Made by a program: the position numbers and the translations under genes | Shown here: positions 1 to 14,459 of the stretch, in pieces | Layout of the letters: every line of letters starts with the position of its first letter | Numbering within the stretch: the stretch's first letter is position 1 | Notes under the pieces: generated by a model | Seen by the model: only the letters and a program-made list of their open reading frames with translations | What the model was told of the DNA's origin: nothing | The model's database searches: none | Source: [Phialemoniopsis] sp. UDSM-2020 | Taxonomy: Eukaryota; Ascomycota; Sordariomycetes; Thyridiales; Thyridiaceae | DNA: 64,000 nt | Reading direction: 5' to 3' | Assembly: GCA_018873225.1 (NCBI GenBank) | Contig: JAEILZ010000009.1 | Coordinates: 2,905,501 to 2,969,500, forward strand

Positions 1-723
1 TATTAAAAGATATTTAATAGTAATTATTCTTTTAATTACTTTATTTAAGAATAATTAAAATAAAGAAAAATTAAAAAAGATAAATCTATTTAATATTAAA
101 GTAAATATATTTTAATATTTTAAAGAAGTATTTTATTTAATTTCTTTTTTAAAGTATTTTAATTTTAACTTATCTTTAAAATTAGAAACTAATATTTTTA
201 TATTTATACTTATAAGAATTTTAATATAATTTAATTTAAAAGATAATTAATATTTAATTACTTTCTATTTATAAAAATCTTAAAAATATAAATATAACTA
301 AAGAACTTTAAATAAAAAGATAATTATTATTATAAAGTTCTTTAAATACTAATAATACTATTTTAAAAAGGTATTAATTTAAATTAAAGTTTTATTAAAT
401 TATATTAATTTTTAAAGCTTTATAAAATAATTAAAACTAAATAGAAAATAAATATATTAATATATATATTTTATATATTTTAATTTTATTATAAAATATT
501 AATTAAAGAAAAAAAATTCTATTAATATATTATTAAAATAGCTAAATTATAATAATAAAAAGATTTATTATAAGAAATATTTATTTATATTATAGTAAAA
601 GTTTATTATAATATAAAAGATTTATTTAACTTTAAAATATAATAATAAATATAATAAAATATCTTTATAAATAAATATATTTTAATTAGTTTTATATAAA
701 ATAATAATAAAAATCTTATTAAA

Positions 724-971
724 TATTACTAGAGTAGTAGATATATATATATATAAAGATAGATATATAGTTAGAGTTAAATTAGTTGGTTTATATTACT
801 TACTTAAGAGAGAGTATAATTATATAGTACCCCTAAGATAAAGAAGCTATATACTAGTATAGGCTTATAGCCTATAGTCTTAGGCTGATTATTATCTATA
901 TAGTAGTCTATTATATAGAAGGTTAAGAGAACTATATAATTATACTATATCTATATAGTAATATACTAATA
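724..971 (-). repeat. LTR, left copy (3' LTR of the minus-strand element)
   Basis: This 248-bp LTR aligns without length change to 8064-8311. It is preceded by the target duplication TTAAA at 719-723. It carries more A/T than its partner at several sites (for example TACTAGTATAGG against TACTGGTGTAGA), consistent with heavier RIP on this copy. Confidence 0.9.
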
Positions 972-2889
972 TTAGTAACTTTTCTTTTATAATTATATAT
1001 TACCTTTTAAGCTATAGAATATCTATAGTTTTATATACTTTCTATCTATTTAACTATCCTATCCTTATAGCTATTATTAAATACCTATAGGTTTTACTAC
1101 TAGCTAGGTTTTTTATATATACTTATTATAAAGTTTTATTAGATGTATCTTTCTGTATAGTAGTAAAGGATATCTAAGGTAATCTAAAGTATAAGATAAA
1201 TATAGAATTTAAAGAAATAAATATATCTATTAATAGTAGAATACTATTAGTATATATAAATATAAATAACTATATATAAAAGAAATAAAGGATATAAAGC
1301 CTTATATATAGAAGAAAGTAATAGATATAGGGCCTTATATAAAAATAATATAGTAAATATAGATATTTATATATATAAGAAATAGTAATAGTTCTTTATA
1401 ATATAGAGAGGAAAATTAAATATACTGGTTATTATATATAACTAAAAGGATAAATACTAACTATTATATAGAATTAAAATTAGATATATAGCTTACTATA
1501 TAAAGAATAAAACTATAAATATTCCTTATTATATATAAGGTAAATATTAAATCTTAGGCCTTATATAGTCTTATTATAAGCCTTATTCTTACTCCTTATA
1601 GATAAGGATTTAATAAGCTTTATTTTTTTATATGTAAAATAAGATAAATCTATATAGTAGTAATCTTTTTATCTAAAAATATCTAATATATAAATTATTA
1701 GATAGATTATAGATTCTTTATATAAAGGGTAGTTACTTTTTTCTATTCTATATAGAAGATACTTTTAGTTCTTCTTTTTATCTATAAAAAGGACTTCTTT
1801 TTATATATCTCTTTTTCTTCTTCTTTTCTTTTCTTTCTATAATTATTCTTATCCTCTTTATATACAGCTAAATCTTTATATAATCCTTTATAAAATCTCT
1901 TCTATTATATATAATTATTCTTATTATTATTATTATCTTTATTACTATTATTATAGCTATTTCTATTTCTACTGCTATTTATATACTAAATAACCTTATA
2001 TATAATATACTTTATAATCTTATCAGTATATATACTATTTATATCTTATATAATAGTATTTATATATTAAAGCTTTATTATTATAAAGATAAGTTTAATA
2101 AGTTCTTTTAGTTTTTTATTATTAATATATATATTCTTATTTACTTCTTAGCTTTACTTTTACTAACTATATACAGGATAGTAAGTATTAGATCTTTCTT
2201 ATATCTATATATAATATTATTATTTATCTTAACTATATTAAAACTAGTAATATCTATCTATTCCTTATAAAGATAATTTATTATAATAACTATATATATA
2301 TAATCCTAATTTAGTTATATAGTTACTATATAAAGAAATATATCTATTACTACTTATATAATAATCTTTTCCTATACTTTAATAGTAAGTATTACTATAT
2401 TATTAGTTTTTATAATAGAATATATATTAAATATATTTAATAGTTATATAGTCTTTAGTATAATTACTATAGTAATAATATTAATAAGTTATTTAATAAT
2501 AGTTTTTCTTCTTTTAGTAATAGTAGCTTAAGTAAGAAGAATTTTAATAAGAAAGGCTTAAATAAAGATAATTCTATAGATAATAATAGTAATTTTATTA
2601 TAAGTAAGATTATATACTCTTTAGATATCTATAATTAGAGTAATTAGGTTTTATATAGTAATATATACTCTCTATATAGGATTTAGATTTTTATAATAGA
2701 GATTCTAATAGTTATATATAGCTATTAATAAAAGTTCTTATCTTTCTTATCTCTTATATATTATTATAATATATCTACTATATAGTTAATATTTCTATAT
2801 AATATCTCTAAATTAATTAATATAAGCCTTAATTTATATATTAAGTTTATTATTTAATATTAGTTTCTTTAATATAGAATTTAAAGTTC

Positions 2890-3520
2890 TTTTTATATAT
2901 ATATCTATAGGATTATTCTTTCTATTTATCTATTATATATTTATAATCTTTCTTTTCTTATATAACTCCTAAAATAATATAATATTAATTATTAGATATT
3001 TCTTATTTATTATACTTAGTTTTATTAGATAGTTATATAATAATTTTAAGTTAAAATAAATTATAATAGATATATATAGAACTTATAGGGAATTTATAAT
3101 TCTATATAAAGTTATATTAATTATAATACTACTATTAAAGCTATTAGTTATTTTATATAATTTACTTACTAAAACACTTTATATAATCCTTTTATATTTA
3201 GTTAAGCTTTAGTATATAATATTCTTTTAAATTTTAAAAGAAATATTTATATAAATCTCTATTCTAAGTATAATTATAAATCTAATTTATAATATATAGT
3301 TCCTATTATTAGTAAATAATCTATTTATAAAGATAAATAGCTTTATATAGATAAGATCTAATAGGATATAATTAAATTTTTAAATAATATTATTAATTTA
3401 CTATTTAATCTATATATTAAGTTTTTTAATATCTTTCTTATTTAAGTTTTAAATTTAGATTACAACTAATAAGTTATATATAGCTTTAGATTAGTAAATA
3501 GAAGTAATATAGGCCCCTTA
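2890..3520 (-). pseudogene. Ty1/copia pol remnant (end of reverse transcriptase, RNase H)
   Basis: On the minus strand one frame, interrupted by several stops, reads with the spacing of a fungal Ty1/copia RNase H. From right to left along the plus axis it gives FTNNRNY, then LTKYKRII(stop)SVLVSKLY, then LLYNYLIKL, then KKYLIINIILF(stop)ELYKKRK, and finally NRKNNPIDIYIKR. In living elements these correspond to the FTDASFANN, KRVTRSVLASELY, SLYxCLVKLGTT, EKRLMID and DGxxNPADAMTK stretches. The replacements (V and A to I, D to N, G to S or R, Q to stop) are what C-to-T and G-to-A mutation would make. The classification rests on these motifs and their order; I could not read an equally clear integrase or gag. 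Confidence 0.75.
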
Positions 3521-6500
3521 TATATATTATGCTATATATTATACTGCTATATCTTCTATATAGAGGTTAATAACTTTAAGATGCTTTATCTATTCTTTCT
3601 ATGTAAAAAAGATAGTATCTCTATTTAAGGAAATCTAGTTTTTATTAAATTCTATAAGATAGTTCTATATAAGTATTATCTTAGCTTTTATATAGAAAGT
3701 AGTTTTCTATAGTTTCTTTTCTTTCTATATAGAAAAAGCTTCTATTATAAAGCTAAATATATTATCTATCTATAGACTAATAATATTAAAGTTATATAGG
3801 CTAATAATTATATATAATAGATATAGATTATATATTAATATATTTATTCTTAGTTTCTCTCTATAGTATATATAATAGATCTTATACTAATAGAGTTCTA
3901 ATTCTATTAATTTATATAGGGATTATATAATATAAAGCTTTATATTTTTTAAATATTTATTTTTAATCTCTTTAAGTAGTTATATAATAATCTTATAGAT
4001 AAGCTTTTTTTTAGTTTAAATATATACTTAGATAATATTCTAAAGTTTATTTTTTATATTAAAGTCTTAAATTAAAGATAGGCTTAGTATAAGAATAAGT
4101 TTTTAATTTATCTTTTAAATTATTAGTAATTATATTAATATCTTATTTTTACTATTATTATTATATTTTTATATAATTAGTTTAAACTTCTTATAGGGTC
4201 TTATTAATTTAGCTTTAATCTCTTATATAAGCCTTATATAAAAGACTTAGTAGTTATTATATATAGCCTTATTAAACTTTATAATCTTAAAGATATTCTA
4301 GTTAAGGAACTTATTAATTTCTATTATATTTAACTTTTTAAATAACTTTCTTAGTATTATAATTTTACCTTCTATATAGAGTCTTATAGCTAAAGAATAA
4401 CTATTTTTTTCTTTCTATATAAGAAAGTATATAGGTACCTTTAGTAGGTATCTTTTTTATCTTAGAGGCTTTAAAAGTATCTATATATAAATTTTATTTT
4501 CTTTTTAGGGCTATATAATCTCTTTATATAGTTATTTATATCTCTAAGGCTTTAGATTCTTCTATATAAGGGCTATATCCTTAGATAGATTTTCTATTAG
4601 CTTATCTTAGTAGTAGAACTTAATATATATTATATAGAATTTTATAGATTTAAATAGTATATTAATAGTTATATTAGTACTATTTATTACTTTTACTTTA
4701 TATAAATTACTTTATTCTTTCTTCTCTCTTTATATTAGAATCTTACTTTAAAGAGAGAGATTAACTATATAGCTAATATTAGGATTATTTCTAATATTAA
4801 TTATACAGTTAATATCTATCTTTATATAGATTTTCTATATTTTTTTTATTATCTTTTAAATTATATTAATTTATATAATAATATCTAAAGATAATAATAA
4901 TATCTTATTAATCCTTAGGTATATATTAAATACTAAATATATTAATATAAATCTATTTAGACTAACTATATTATTTAGGGTCTTAATAGCTATTTAAAGT
5001 AGAGTATTATTATTTATATAATATTTAATCTCTTTCTATAGGATATTAAATACTCTTCTTAATAGGCTATATACTCTTTTAATCTTATTAACTACCTAGT
5101 AAACTTCTACTAATATCTCTTTATATAAAATACTTATAATCTTTATATTATTATAAAATTCTTTAAATATAAAATTTATACTTAGATTATATATAAAGCT
5201 ATTAGATAGACCTTAGTAAATATAGATTTAGTACCTATAAAGTATATTCTATATCTTCTATATAGATATATCCTTTAGGAAAGTAACTACTTAAAATAAG
5301 ATTATACTATTAATTATATAAAGTATTAGTTTTATACTAAAGTATATAATATTAATAATAATCTTATAGTTAAATTCTAATTTATCTTTAATAGAGAATT
5401 TAAATCTATATAAAACTTAATTATACTTCTAATAATAATAGTAGAATTTCTAGATCTTATTAAGGATTTCTATATTAATATTCTTATACCTAGCTATTCT
5501 AAGTATCTTATAAAGTTATTTTATATAGGGGTATTTAAATCTCTAGTAGAGATATTAAAGCTTCTTTTCTATAAAGAAAAGAGCTATTTCTATATAGCTA
5601 GAGTTAAAGAAAGTATATTCTTATTTCTAGATAATTAATATCTCTAGGCTAGTCTTCTTTTATATAATAATATTCTTAGTATTATTAAAGTTTATATTAA
5701 GATTATCTATATCTTTTAAGTATAAAAAGAAAGAAGTAAGAGTATTTAAGATATAGAAAGTAATCTATCTAATTAGGGTTTCTATCTTTATAATTTTAAT
5801 AGTATATATAATCTCTCTCCTACTAAATTTAATATTAGTACTTCTTAAGGTTTAATTAATCTTTATATAGAGGTTCTCTCTAATATATACTTCTACCTAG
5901 GCTTTTCTTACTATTAATACTTTAGCTATATTAGTATTCTAAAGTACTTTTTAGTATTTAATATTATATAGATTTTATAGTAGGAATTAATAGGTATTTT
6001 TAGCTTATATAACTATAAAGATATCTTTTCTAGTTATATTATATATCTAGGTAGTTATTATTAGAAATTAAATAGCCTTATATAGTACTTTTAGCTTAAT
6101 TTTATTATCTCTATTTAAGCTTTTATAAGCTATTAATTACTTTTTATACTTAACTAGATAGAAGATAAAGTCTTTATATATAAGGTTTAAGGTATTATCT
6201 ATCTTATAGAATTAAAGGTATTATTTATATAAATTATCTCTTTCTACTTTAAGATAGTTAATTAATTAGTATCCCTTCTTTTTATATATAAAGTATTTCT
6301 TCTTTATAAATCTTCTATCTATATAAGGGTAGAAGGATTTCTAGAAGGGCTTCTATATAGGTTTCTAGTTTTAATAGAAGGATCTTTATATAGATAGATA
6401 GAATAGTTTCTATGCAGAGGAAAAGTAATTATATCTTCTATTAGTATAGTTAATATTATATACCTCTAATATCTTATATTATTAGATTATTTCTAATATA

Positions 6501-8063
6501 GTTACTACTTATAAAGCTATATAAAGGTTTATAAATAGCTTATTATATATATCTATATAGCTTAAAAAACTAGCCTTTAATATATTTATATCTTTATATA
6601 TACTAAGAACTATTATATATAATTAAATCTCTTTTTAATAGTCTTCTTCTAGGGCTCTTTATATATATAAGAGTTTATTAATTAATCTATTAAGTATCTT
6701 AAAAGGTAATTTATTTAAATATTTTCTTTATATAATATTATATATTAGGATAATCTATTTATTATATAGGTCTCTCTTATTAGTCTTTATATTAAAATAA
6801 GCATCTAATATATTATATATCTTATCTTATCTTTATTTAGGATTAATATAAGATCTATAGTAATTTACTATATATCTCTATAGGATATCTAGAAAGACTA
6901 AGTAATACTAACTTAGTATAATTTTTCTTTATTTATAAAATTTAATAAATATATAAACTTTATCTATTAGAATCTTATTATATACTTTAGTATAGTTATT
7001 ATCCTTATTCTAAAGCTTTATAAAGAAACTAATCTATTAGGGATTAAGATAAGCTCTTTAGTTTATATATAATAGTAGAAATTAGTAAAGATCTTTTAAT
7101 ATAGGAGTTTAATAAACTAATTATAAATAGATTCCTTTTAGAGAGTAATTTTATATAATATAAGGTATCTAAATAGGATAGGATTTTAAGATTTATTTAA
7201 ATAGTATATAGAGGTTTTAAGTTAAATAGTAAATATTTAAAGGTAGATCTATTATATATAGCTTTAAGGTCTTAATCTTAATTATATATTAAAAGGGTTT
7301 TTCTTTTTCTTTCTTAATTTTTTCTTCTTTATATATATTTATTATAGTTATATAGATTAATATATATAGGTTTTAATTAGTTTCTTAATTATTCTTACTA
7401 GTTAGATTAATTTACTTCTTCTTTAATTAGTTAAGAAACTAATATTTAAAGTAGATTTAAATTTATATAAAGTAATTTATTATCTAGCCTTTAAACTTTA
7501 TATTATATATTATATATATAATATTTAGTTTTAATTATATATTAATTAAATCCTTATAGGTATATATAAAGTAGATAGTAATTCTTTTATTTAATAGATT
7601 TTAGATAAGATTAATCTCTTTTTTATTCTAATACTTTATTTAAATATATTTCTCCTATAGCTTATTTAAGATCTTAATCTTTTTAGTTATATCTTTATAA
7701 TTAAATAAGATAGAAAGATTAATATTAAAGGGGGAATTATTATATAATATATTTTTAGGGATTAATTAAACCTAAGAGATCTTAAATTTAAATAGATTAG
7801 CTATTATTATTAGTAGCTTTCTACTTTACTATATAGAACCTTTATATATCTCTTCTTATAGGTACTCTTATATAATCCCTTAGAGGTTATAGATAATAGT
7901 CTTAAGGGTATTAATTAAGAGGTAAAAGAAAGTATATAAATATTGTTTTATATATAGATTTCTCTCTTTTAAGCTTACTAATCTATTATTAGATATATAA
8001 TATATAGAGGTTATTAATTCTTCCTTAATAGTTATATAGTTACTTCTATTAATAACTAATTAG

Positions 8064-8311
8064 TATTACTAGGATGGTAGATATATATATATATAAAGGT
8101 AGATATATAGTTAGGGTTAAATTAGTTGGTTTATATTACTTACTTAAGAGAGAGTATAACTATATAGTGCCTCTAAGATAAGAAAGCTATATACTGGTGT
8201 AGATCTATAGCCTATAGCCTTAGGCTGATTATTATCTATATAATAGCCTACTGTATAAGAGGTTAAGGAGACTGTATAATTATACTGTACCTATATAGTG
8301 ATATACTAATA
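8064..8311 (-). repeat. LTR, right copy (5' LTR of the minus-strand element)
   Basis: This 248-bp LTR is the direct-repeat partner of 724-971 and is followed by TTAAA at 8312-8316. It retains more G and C than the left copy. Because the element reads leftwards, transcription would have started in this copy. Confidence 0.9.
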
Positions 8312-10027
8312 TTAAACTTAATTTATATTTAAAGATATAATAAATTATTATTATAAGAAAAAGTTATATAAATATTTAATTTAAAAAGTTAATAGTAACT
8401 TAAAAAATAAATAAAAACTTTAAAGTACTTTTAAAGTATTTATAAGATATTAAGTTAATAATATAAATATAAAAAGATATTATATTAATAAAAAAGATAT
8501 TTAAAGAGTAATTTTTAAGTAATAATAGCTTTTTTATATATAAAAAGAGATTAATAATATTTAATAAGAGATTAATATTATAAGAAATTCTCTTCTAATA
8601 TTATAATAATTTACTTATAAACTACTTTAAGATTAATTAAATTATAAAACTTATTTAATATAAATTCTATTAAAAAGAAATTAAATAAGATATTTATATT
8701 TATATTTATAAGTATTTTATATATTAATATATTATAATTAAAAGATATTAGTTTTATAATAAGCTTAAGTTATTATTAATTTTTAATTATTTTTAAAAAT
8801 AGATTAATATAATTCTTATTATAAATTTACTCTTTATATAAATAGATATATAAAAAATAGATATAATTTTAATAATAATTAATTATTCTATTAAGTATTA
8901 TAAATTTTTATTTATAAAAAGTAATTTAAATATTATTAAATTAATTTAAACTATTTATAAATAAATTAATTTAAAATTTAAATTATTATAAAGAATAATA
9001 TTTAATTAAAAAAGTTTCTTTATATTAGAATTTTAATTTAATTTATATTATTATATAAATATTAAATAAAAGCTTTTAATAGTATTTTATTTTTAAATTA
9101 ATAGCTAAATAAAATAAATAAATTAAATATTAAAATAATATCTTTAAAGTTCTTATTTAAATTAAAAGAAATAGAATTATTAATTTTATCTTTTAAATAT
9201 AATTAAAATAATATCTAACTATATATAAAATATTATAATTAGTATATTACCTTTTAAAATACTTTTTAAATATAATATAAAGTTTAAATTTAATATTAAA
9301 AGTAATATTATAATAAGAAAGATATTAAATATTATTAATAAGATTTTAAAGTTATAAACTTTATAAAATAAACTTATAAAGTATTAAATTTAAGTTAATA
9401 TTATAAAGAAAAAATATTATAATATAAAGTATAAAAAGAAGATTTTAAAATAAAGAAGTTTTATTATTTTATTAACTTAGAATTTATATCTTAAAAAGAA
9501 TAATATAAAACTTAAACTTAAATTTATTAATCTCTTTTAAGTTATTATAAGTATTAATTTATAAATATATTAATTTACTCTTTTTATTAAGTATAAATAG
9601 CTTTATAATATATTTCTTATCTTTTTATTAAAGCTATAGAATACTTAAGAAAATAAAAAAAAATACTTTTTACTTTAAATCCTATTAAGAATAAAAAAGA
9701 ATAGAAAATTAAAAAAATATAAAATTATAAAAAATTTAAAAATAAAATATATTATCTTATAAAATGAAAAGATTAGCCTTTTAAATATAATTAATAAATT
9801 TTTATATTAAATAGAAAATTCTTTTAAAAAGTAATTTAAATTTTTAAGAAATTATAATTTAAAAAAACTTAATTATAAAGAGATTTTATATTAAATACTA
9901 ATAATTTAATATTTAAATATAAATAAAAATACTTTAAAAAGATATAAAAACTTTTTTAATAAAAATTAAATAATATAAAATAAAAATTATTAATAAATTA
10001 ATAATAATTTAATAGTTTAATTAAATT

Positions 10028-11090
10028 CCTCTAAATAAAAGATATAATTATATTAAAAGTATTATATAGTATTAGTATTTAATAAGACTATTAATTAACT
10101 TTAAAATCTTTATTAAATTTAATAACTTTATTTAACTACTAACTAACTATTTAACCCTTAAGTAGTTTATAGTAAGTTCCTATTTAGTTATCTAATTCTT
10201 AGCCTTCTAAGCTACTCTTATAATATATATAAACTAGCTTTTAGACTACTTATTATAGTTTTTAAAAGTTTAAATAATCTTTTATAGGTTATTTTTAATA
10301 GTATCCTTCTAAATAGATAAGAAGTTATATACTTTTTAGCTATTAATAAGAAGATAACTAAAGTTTAATAGAATTATATTATCTTTAAGGTTAAAACCTT
10401 TAATAAAGCTTTTTAAGTTATTAAAATTAGATTTTAATATATCTTAACTATTTTAATTTTTAATTACTTAATAAAACCTTTAAAGAAAGAAATAAAATAA
10501 TCTTTAAATTTAATTTTATTCTTTTTTAATATTTTAAATTTTAAATTAATTTTAAGTAGTAATTATAAATTATAATTAATTTCTTTTTTATATATAGAAA
10601 AAGATAAAAATAAAAATAAAATAAAAAAAAGAAAAAATATAAAATTAAATATACTCTTTTATATATAGAGAAAAACTATAAATAACTAATCTTTCTAGTA
10701 AAAGTTATTAAAGCTTATAAAATAAATTTATTTATAACTAATAATATTACTTATAATATAGAAGTTATATTCTATAGTTTATAAAAAGCTATTTTAAAGA
10801 TAAATATTTAAATTAATAATATATTATTATAACTATAGATTTATATTTATAATTAAGTTTAAAGTTTAAATTTTAAATTTAAATCTAGCTCTTTATATAT
10901 ATAAGGATTTAATTAAGATTAAGCTTTTAAGCTAAGATAATAAGATTAATATATTATAATTATATTTATTAATATTAAGAATTATTATTATATCTTTAAA
11001 ATATAAATATTATATTTATTATATTAAATTAATTATATTAAATATACTATATTAAAATTAATTATTTTTTCTTTTTAAAGGTTAAATTAA
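10028..11090 (+). mobile_element. 1.1-kb dispersed element, copy 1
   Basis: This starts with the family's typical CCTCTAAATAAAAGATAT and ends shortly after the CTTTTTAAAGG motif. The final ~25 bases differ from the consensus tail, so the right end and target duplication are uncertain. It is almost adjacent, in direct orientation, to copy 2. Confidence 0.7.
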
Positions 11091-11139
11091 ATTTTATTTA
11101 TAAATTTCTTTTTATTTATTTTTTATAAAAAGATTATAA

Positions 11140-12206
11140 CCCTTAAATAAAGAATATAATTATATTAGAAGTATTATATATTATTAATATTTAATAAGAC
11201 TATTAATTAATCTTAAAACCTTTATTAAACTTAATAACTTTATCTAACTATTAACTAACTATTTAATCTCTAAGTAGTTTATATTAGCCTTATTTACTTA
11301 TCTAATTCTTAGCCTTTTAGATCTTTTATTTTATATATTTAAGCTAGTTTTTAAATTACTTACTATAGTTATTAAAGGCTTAAATAATCTTTTTTAAATT
11401 ATAAGTAATCTTCTAAATATATAAGGAGGTATATACTTTTTAGCTGCTAATAAGAAGATAATTAAAGCCTAATAAGGCTATATTATCTTTAAGGTTAAAA
11501 TCTTTAGTAAAGCCTTTTAAATTATTAAAATTAAGCTTTAAATATATTTTAATTATCTTAATTTTTAACTACTTAGTAGAGCTCTTAAGGAAAGAGATAA
11601 GATAGTTCTTAGGTTTAATTTTATTCTTTTTTATTATTTTAGTTAATTCTAAGTAGTAATTATAGGTTATAATTAATTTCTTTTTTATATATAGAAGGAG
11701 ATAGAGATAGAGATAGAATAAAAAGAGGAAAAGATAGCTATAGAACTAAATATACTTTTTTATTTATAAAGAAAGACTATAGATAACTAATCTTTCTAAT
11801 AAAAGTTATTAAGGCTTATAAAGTAGGTTTACTTATAACTAATAGTATTACTTATATAGGAATTATATCCTATAATTTATAAAACTATTTTAAAGATAAA
11901 TATTTAAACTAATAATATATTATTATAACTATAGGTTTATATTTATAACTAAGTTTAAAGTTTAAATTCTAAATTTAAATCCAGCCTTTTATATATATAG
12001 AGATTTAATAGAGATTAAACCTTTAAACTAGAATAGTAAGATTAATATACTATAATTATATTTATTAGTATTAGAAATTATTATTATATCTTTAGAATAT
12101 AGGTATTATATTTATTATATTAAATTAATTATATTAAATATATTATATTAGAATTAGTTATTTCTTCTTTTTAAAGGCTAAACTAATATAAATAATAATT
12201 ATTTAG
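11140..12206 (+). mobile_element. 1.1-kb dispersed element, copy 2, with 15-bp target duplication
   Basis: This full-length copy (1,067 bp) is bounded by an exact 15-bp direct repeat ATAAAAAGATTATAA at 11,125-11,139 and 12,207-12,221. It begins CCCTTAAATAAAG and ends AATAATAATTATTTAG. Inside are a GAGATAGAGATAGAGATAG tract near 11,697 and an AT-rich 3' part. Target duplications of this length are typical of target-primed insertion (LINE- or SINE-like elements) rather than of cut-and-paste or LTR elements. No coding frame is readable. Confidence 0.85.
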
Positions 12207-12857
12207 ATAAAAAGATTATAAATTAAATTAATATTAAAATAATAATAATTTATTTTAAAATTTAAATTAAATAGATTTAATTATTAATCTTTTTAATAAA
12301 AGTATTAAAACTATAAGTTTAATTAATATTTATATAAATTATCTTTAAAGTAATATAAATATAATATTAAATAGCTAGTAAGATAAATTAAAAGGTATTA
12401 TTAATTAATAAATAAAGAATTATTAAATTTTAAATATTACTTTTTTAATAATTTAATAATTAATTATAAGTAAAATAAAGATAAAAAGAATAACTTATAA
12501 AAATTAAATTTAAAAAAGTTTTATAATAAGTAATAAGAAAAATATAATAAGCTTTAATAAGATATAATACTTAATATAAATAGTTTAAATTTTAATTAGC
12601 TATAAATAAATATAAATTAATATTAAATTATTTATAAAAGTTTTTTTTAATACTTAAGATATTAATAATAAATTAATAAAACTTCTTAATATTTTTTATA
12701 CTTTAAAAATAAATAAAAAAAGTAATATTAAGTTAATTTTAATTTATAACTAAAAAAAGATTAATAAATTAAAATATTAATAAAAATTAAAATTAAATTT
12801 AATTATTTATAATAATACTATTTAAAAAGTTAATATTAAATTATTATTAAAAATTAT

Positions 12858-13916
12858 TTAATAAATTATAATTTATATTAGTTTAATTTTTAAATAAAAA
12901 GATAACTAATTTTAATATAATATATTTAATATAATTAATATAATATAATAAATATAATACTTATATTTTAAAGATATAATAATAGTTTTTAATACTTAAT
13001 AAATATAATTATAATATATTAATTTTATTATTTTAATTTAAAAGTTAAATCTCTCTTTATATATATAAAAAGTTAAATTTAAATTTAAAATTTAAACTTT
13101 AAATTTAATTATAAATATAAATTTATAGTTTTAATAATATATTTAAATATTTATCTTTAAAATAATTTTATAAATTATAAAATATAATTTTTATATTAGT
13201 ATAAGTAATATTACTAGTTATAAATAAATCTATTTTATAAGCTTTAATAACTTTTATTAGAAAGATTAATTATTTATAATCTTTTTTATATATAAAAAAG
13301 TATATTTAATTTTATAGTTATTTTTTTTTCTTTTTATTTTATTTTTATTTTTATTTTTATCTCTTTTTAAGTTATATAAATAAATCTAATTAGATTCTAT
13401 AATTATAATAAAATTAAATATATTAAATAAGAAAAAAAAGTTTAAAAGGTATTAAATCTTTTTTCTTTAAAGCTTTATTAAGAAGCTATATATTACTATA
13501 AAGAAAGTATAATTAAAACTTAATTTTAAGAACTTAAAAGGCTTTATTAAAGGCTTTAATCTTAATAATAATATAATCTTATTAGTCTTTAAATATTTTC
13601 TTATTAGTAGCTAAAAAGTATATATCTTTTTAAATATTTAATAAATTACTTATAATTTAAAAAAGATTATTTAAATTTTTAATAATTATAATAAGTAATT
13701 TAAGAACTAGTTTAAATATATAAAAAAAGAGATTTAAAAGACTAAGAATTAAATAAATAAATAGAAATTTATTATAAACTATTTAAAGATTAAATAGTTA
13801 GTTAGTAGTTAAATAAAGTTATTAGATTTAATAAAAATTTTAAAATTAATTAATAGTTTTATTAAATACTAATAATATATAATACTATTAATATAATTAT
13901 ATTTTTTATTTAAAAG
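12858..13916 (-). mobile_element. 1.1-kb dispersed element, copy 3, inverted, with 14-bp target duplication
   Basis: This full-length inverted copy (1,059 bp) is flanked by an exact 14-bp duplication TTATTAAAAATTAT at 12,844-12,857 and 13,917-13,930. It is heavily AT-mutated compared with copy 2. Confidence 0.82.
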
Positions 13917-14459
13917 TTATTAAAAATTATATTAAATATATATTATTAAGAATTTTAATATTATTTAAAACTAAATATTAATTAATAATAAATTATATAT
14001 CTTTTTAGTTTTTAATTATTATAAAGATAATTTATAAGTTATTAATAATTTAATAAAAAGAAAAAGATAAAATAAAAATATATTAAAAAGTAAATATTTT
14101 TAATAATAATATAATAATTTTAATAAATAATAACTTTAATATTATTATAATATATAATTAAAAAGATATTATTATTAATTAAATTATAAATATTAAGATT
14201 ATAATAAAAGTAAATTATATAAGTTTATTTATAAAAAATAAAAAGTAATATTATTTTAATAACTTATTAGTTATAAAAAGAAATTAAAAATATAATAATA
14301 TAAAAAAAATAGTTTTATTAAAAGAAATTTAAAGAAAAGTTAAAAGATAATAAATTTAATTTAAAAAAAAAGAAAATTTAAAAGAAAAAAGATTTATTTA
14401 TATCTATTAAATAATAAAATTAAATAAAATATATATTTATAAGTAGAATATATTAATTA

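Larger units (their letters stand above)
724..8311 (-). mobile_element. Ty1/copia-type LTR retrotransposon, RIP-mutated
   Basis: Two direct 248-bp LTRs (724-971 and 8064-8311) bound a 7.1-kb interior, and the whole is flanked by an exact 5-bp duplication TTAAA (719-723 and 8312-8316). Read on the minus strand the LTR starts TATTAG and ends in GTAATA, which would be TGTTAG...AACA before C-to-T decay. The plus strand is pyrimidine-rich across the interior, so the coding strand is minus, and a Ty1/copia RNase H remnant is readable there near 2.9-3.3 kb. About 1.9 kb follows RNase H before the downstream LTR, longer than usual for copia elements; this could be an extra ORF or a further insertion. 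All frames are broken, so the element is dead. Confidence 0.88.
540..8650. repeat. Older AT-rich repeat split by the copia insertion
   Basis: The sequence left (about 540-723) and right (8312 to about 8650) of the LTR element aligns continuously, once the element and one TTAAA are removed, with 28,590-29,235. It was therefore a dispersed repeat before the copia element entered it. I cannot recognise its class; no coding remnant is readable. Confidence 0.75.

Noticed and set aside
1..720. Telomere at the left edge
   Set aside because: There is no TTAGGG/CCCTAA array; the window starts inside the AT block.
10028..12206. The two adjacent 1.1-kb copies read as LTRs of a single element
   Set aside because: There is almost nothing between them, and copy 2 has its own exact 15-bp target duplication, so they are separate insertions.
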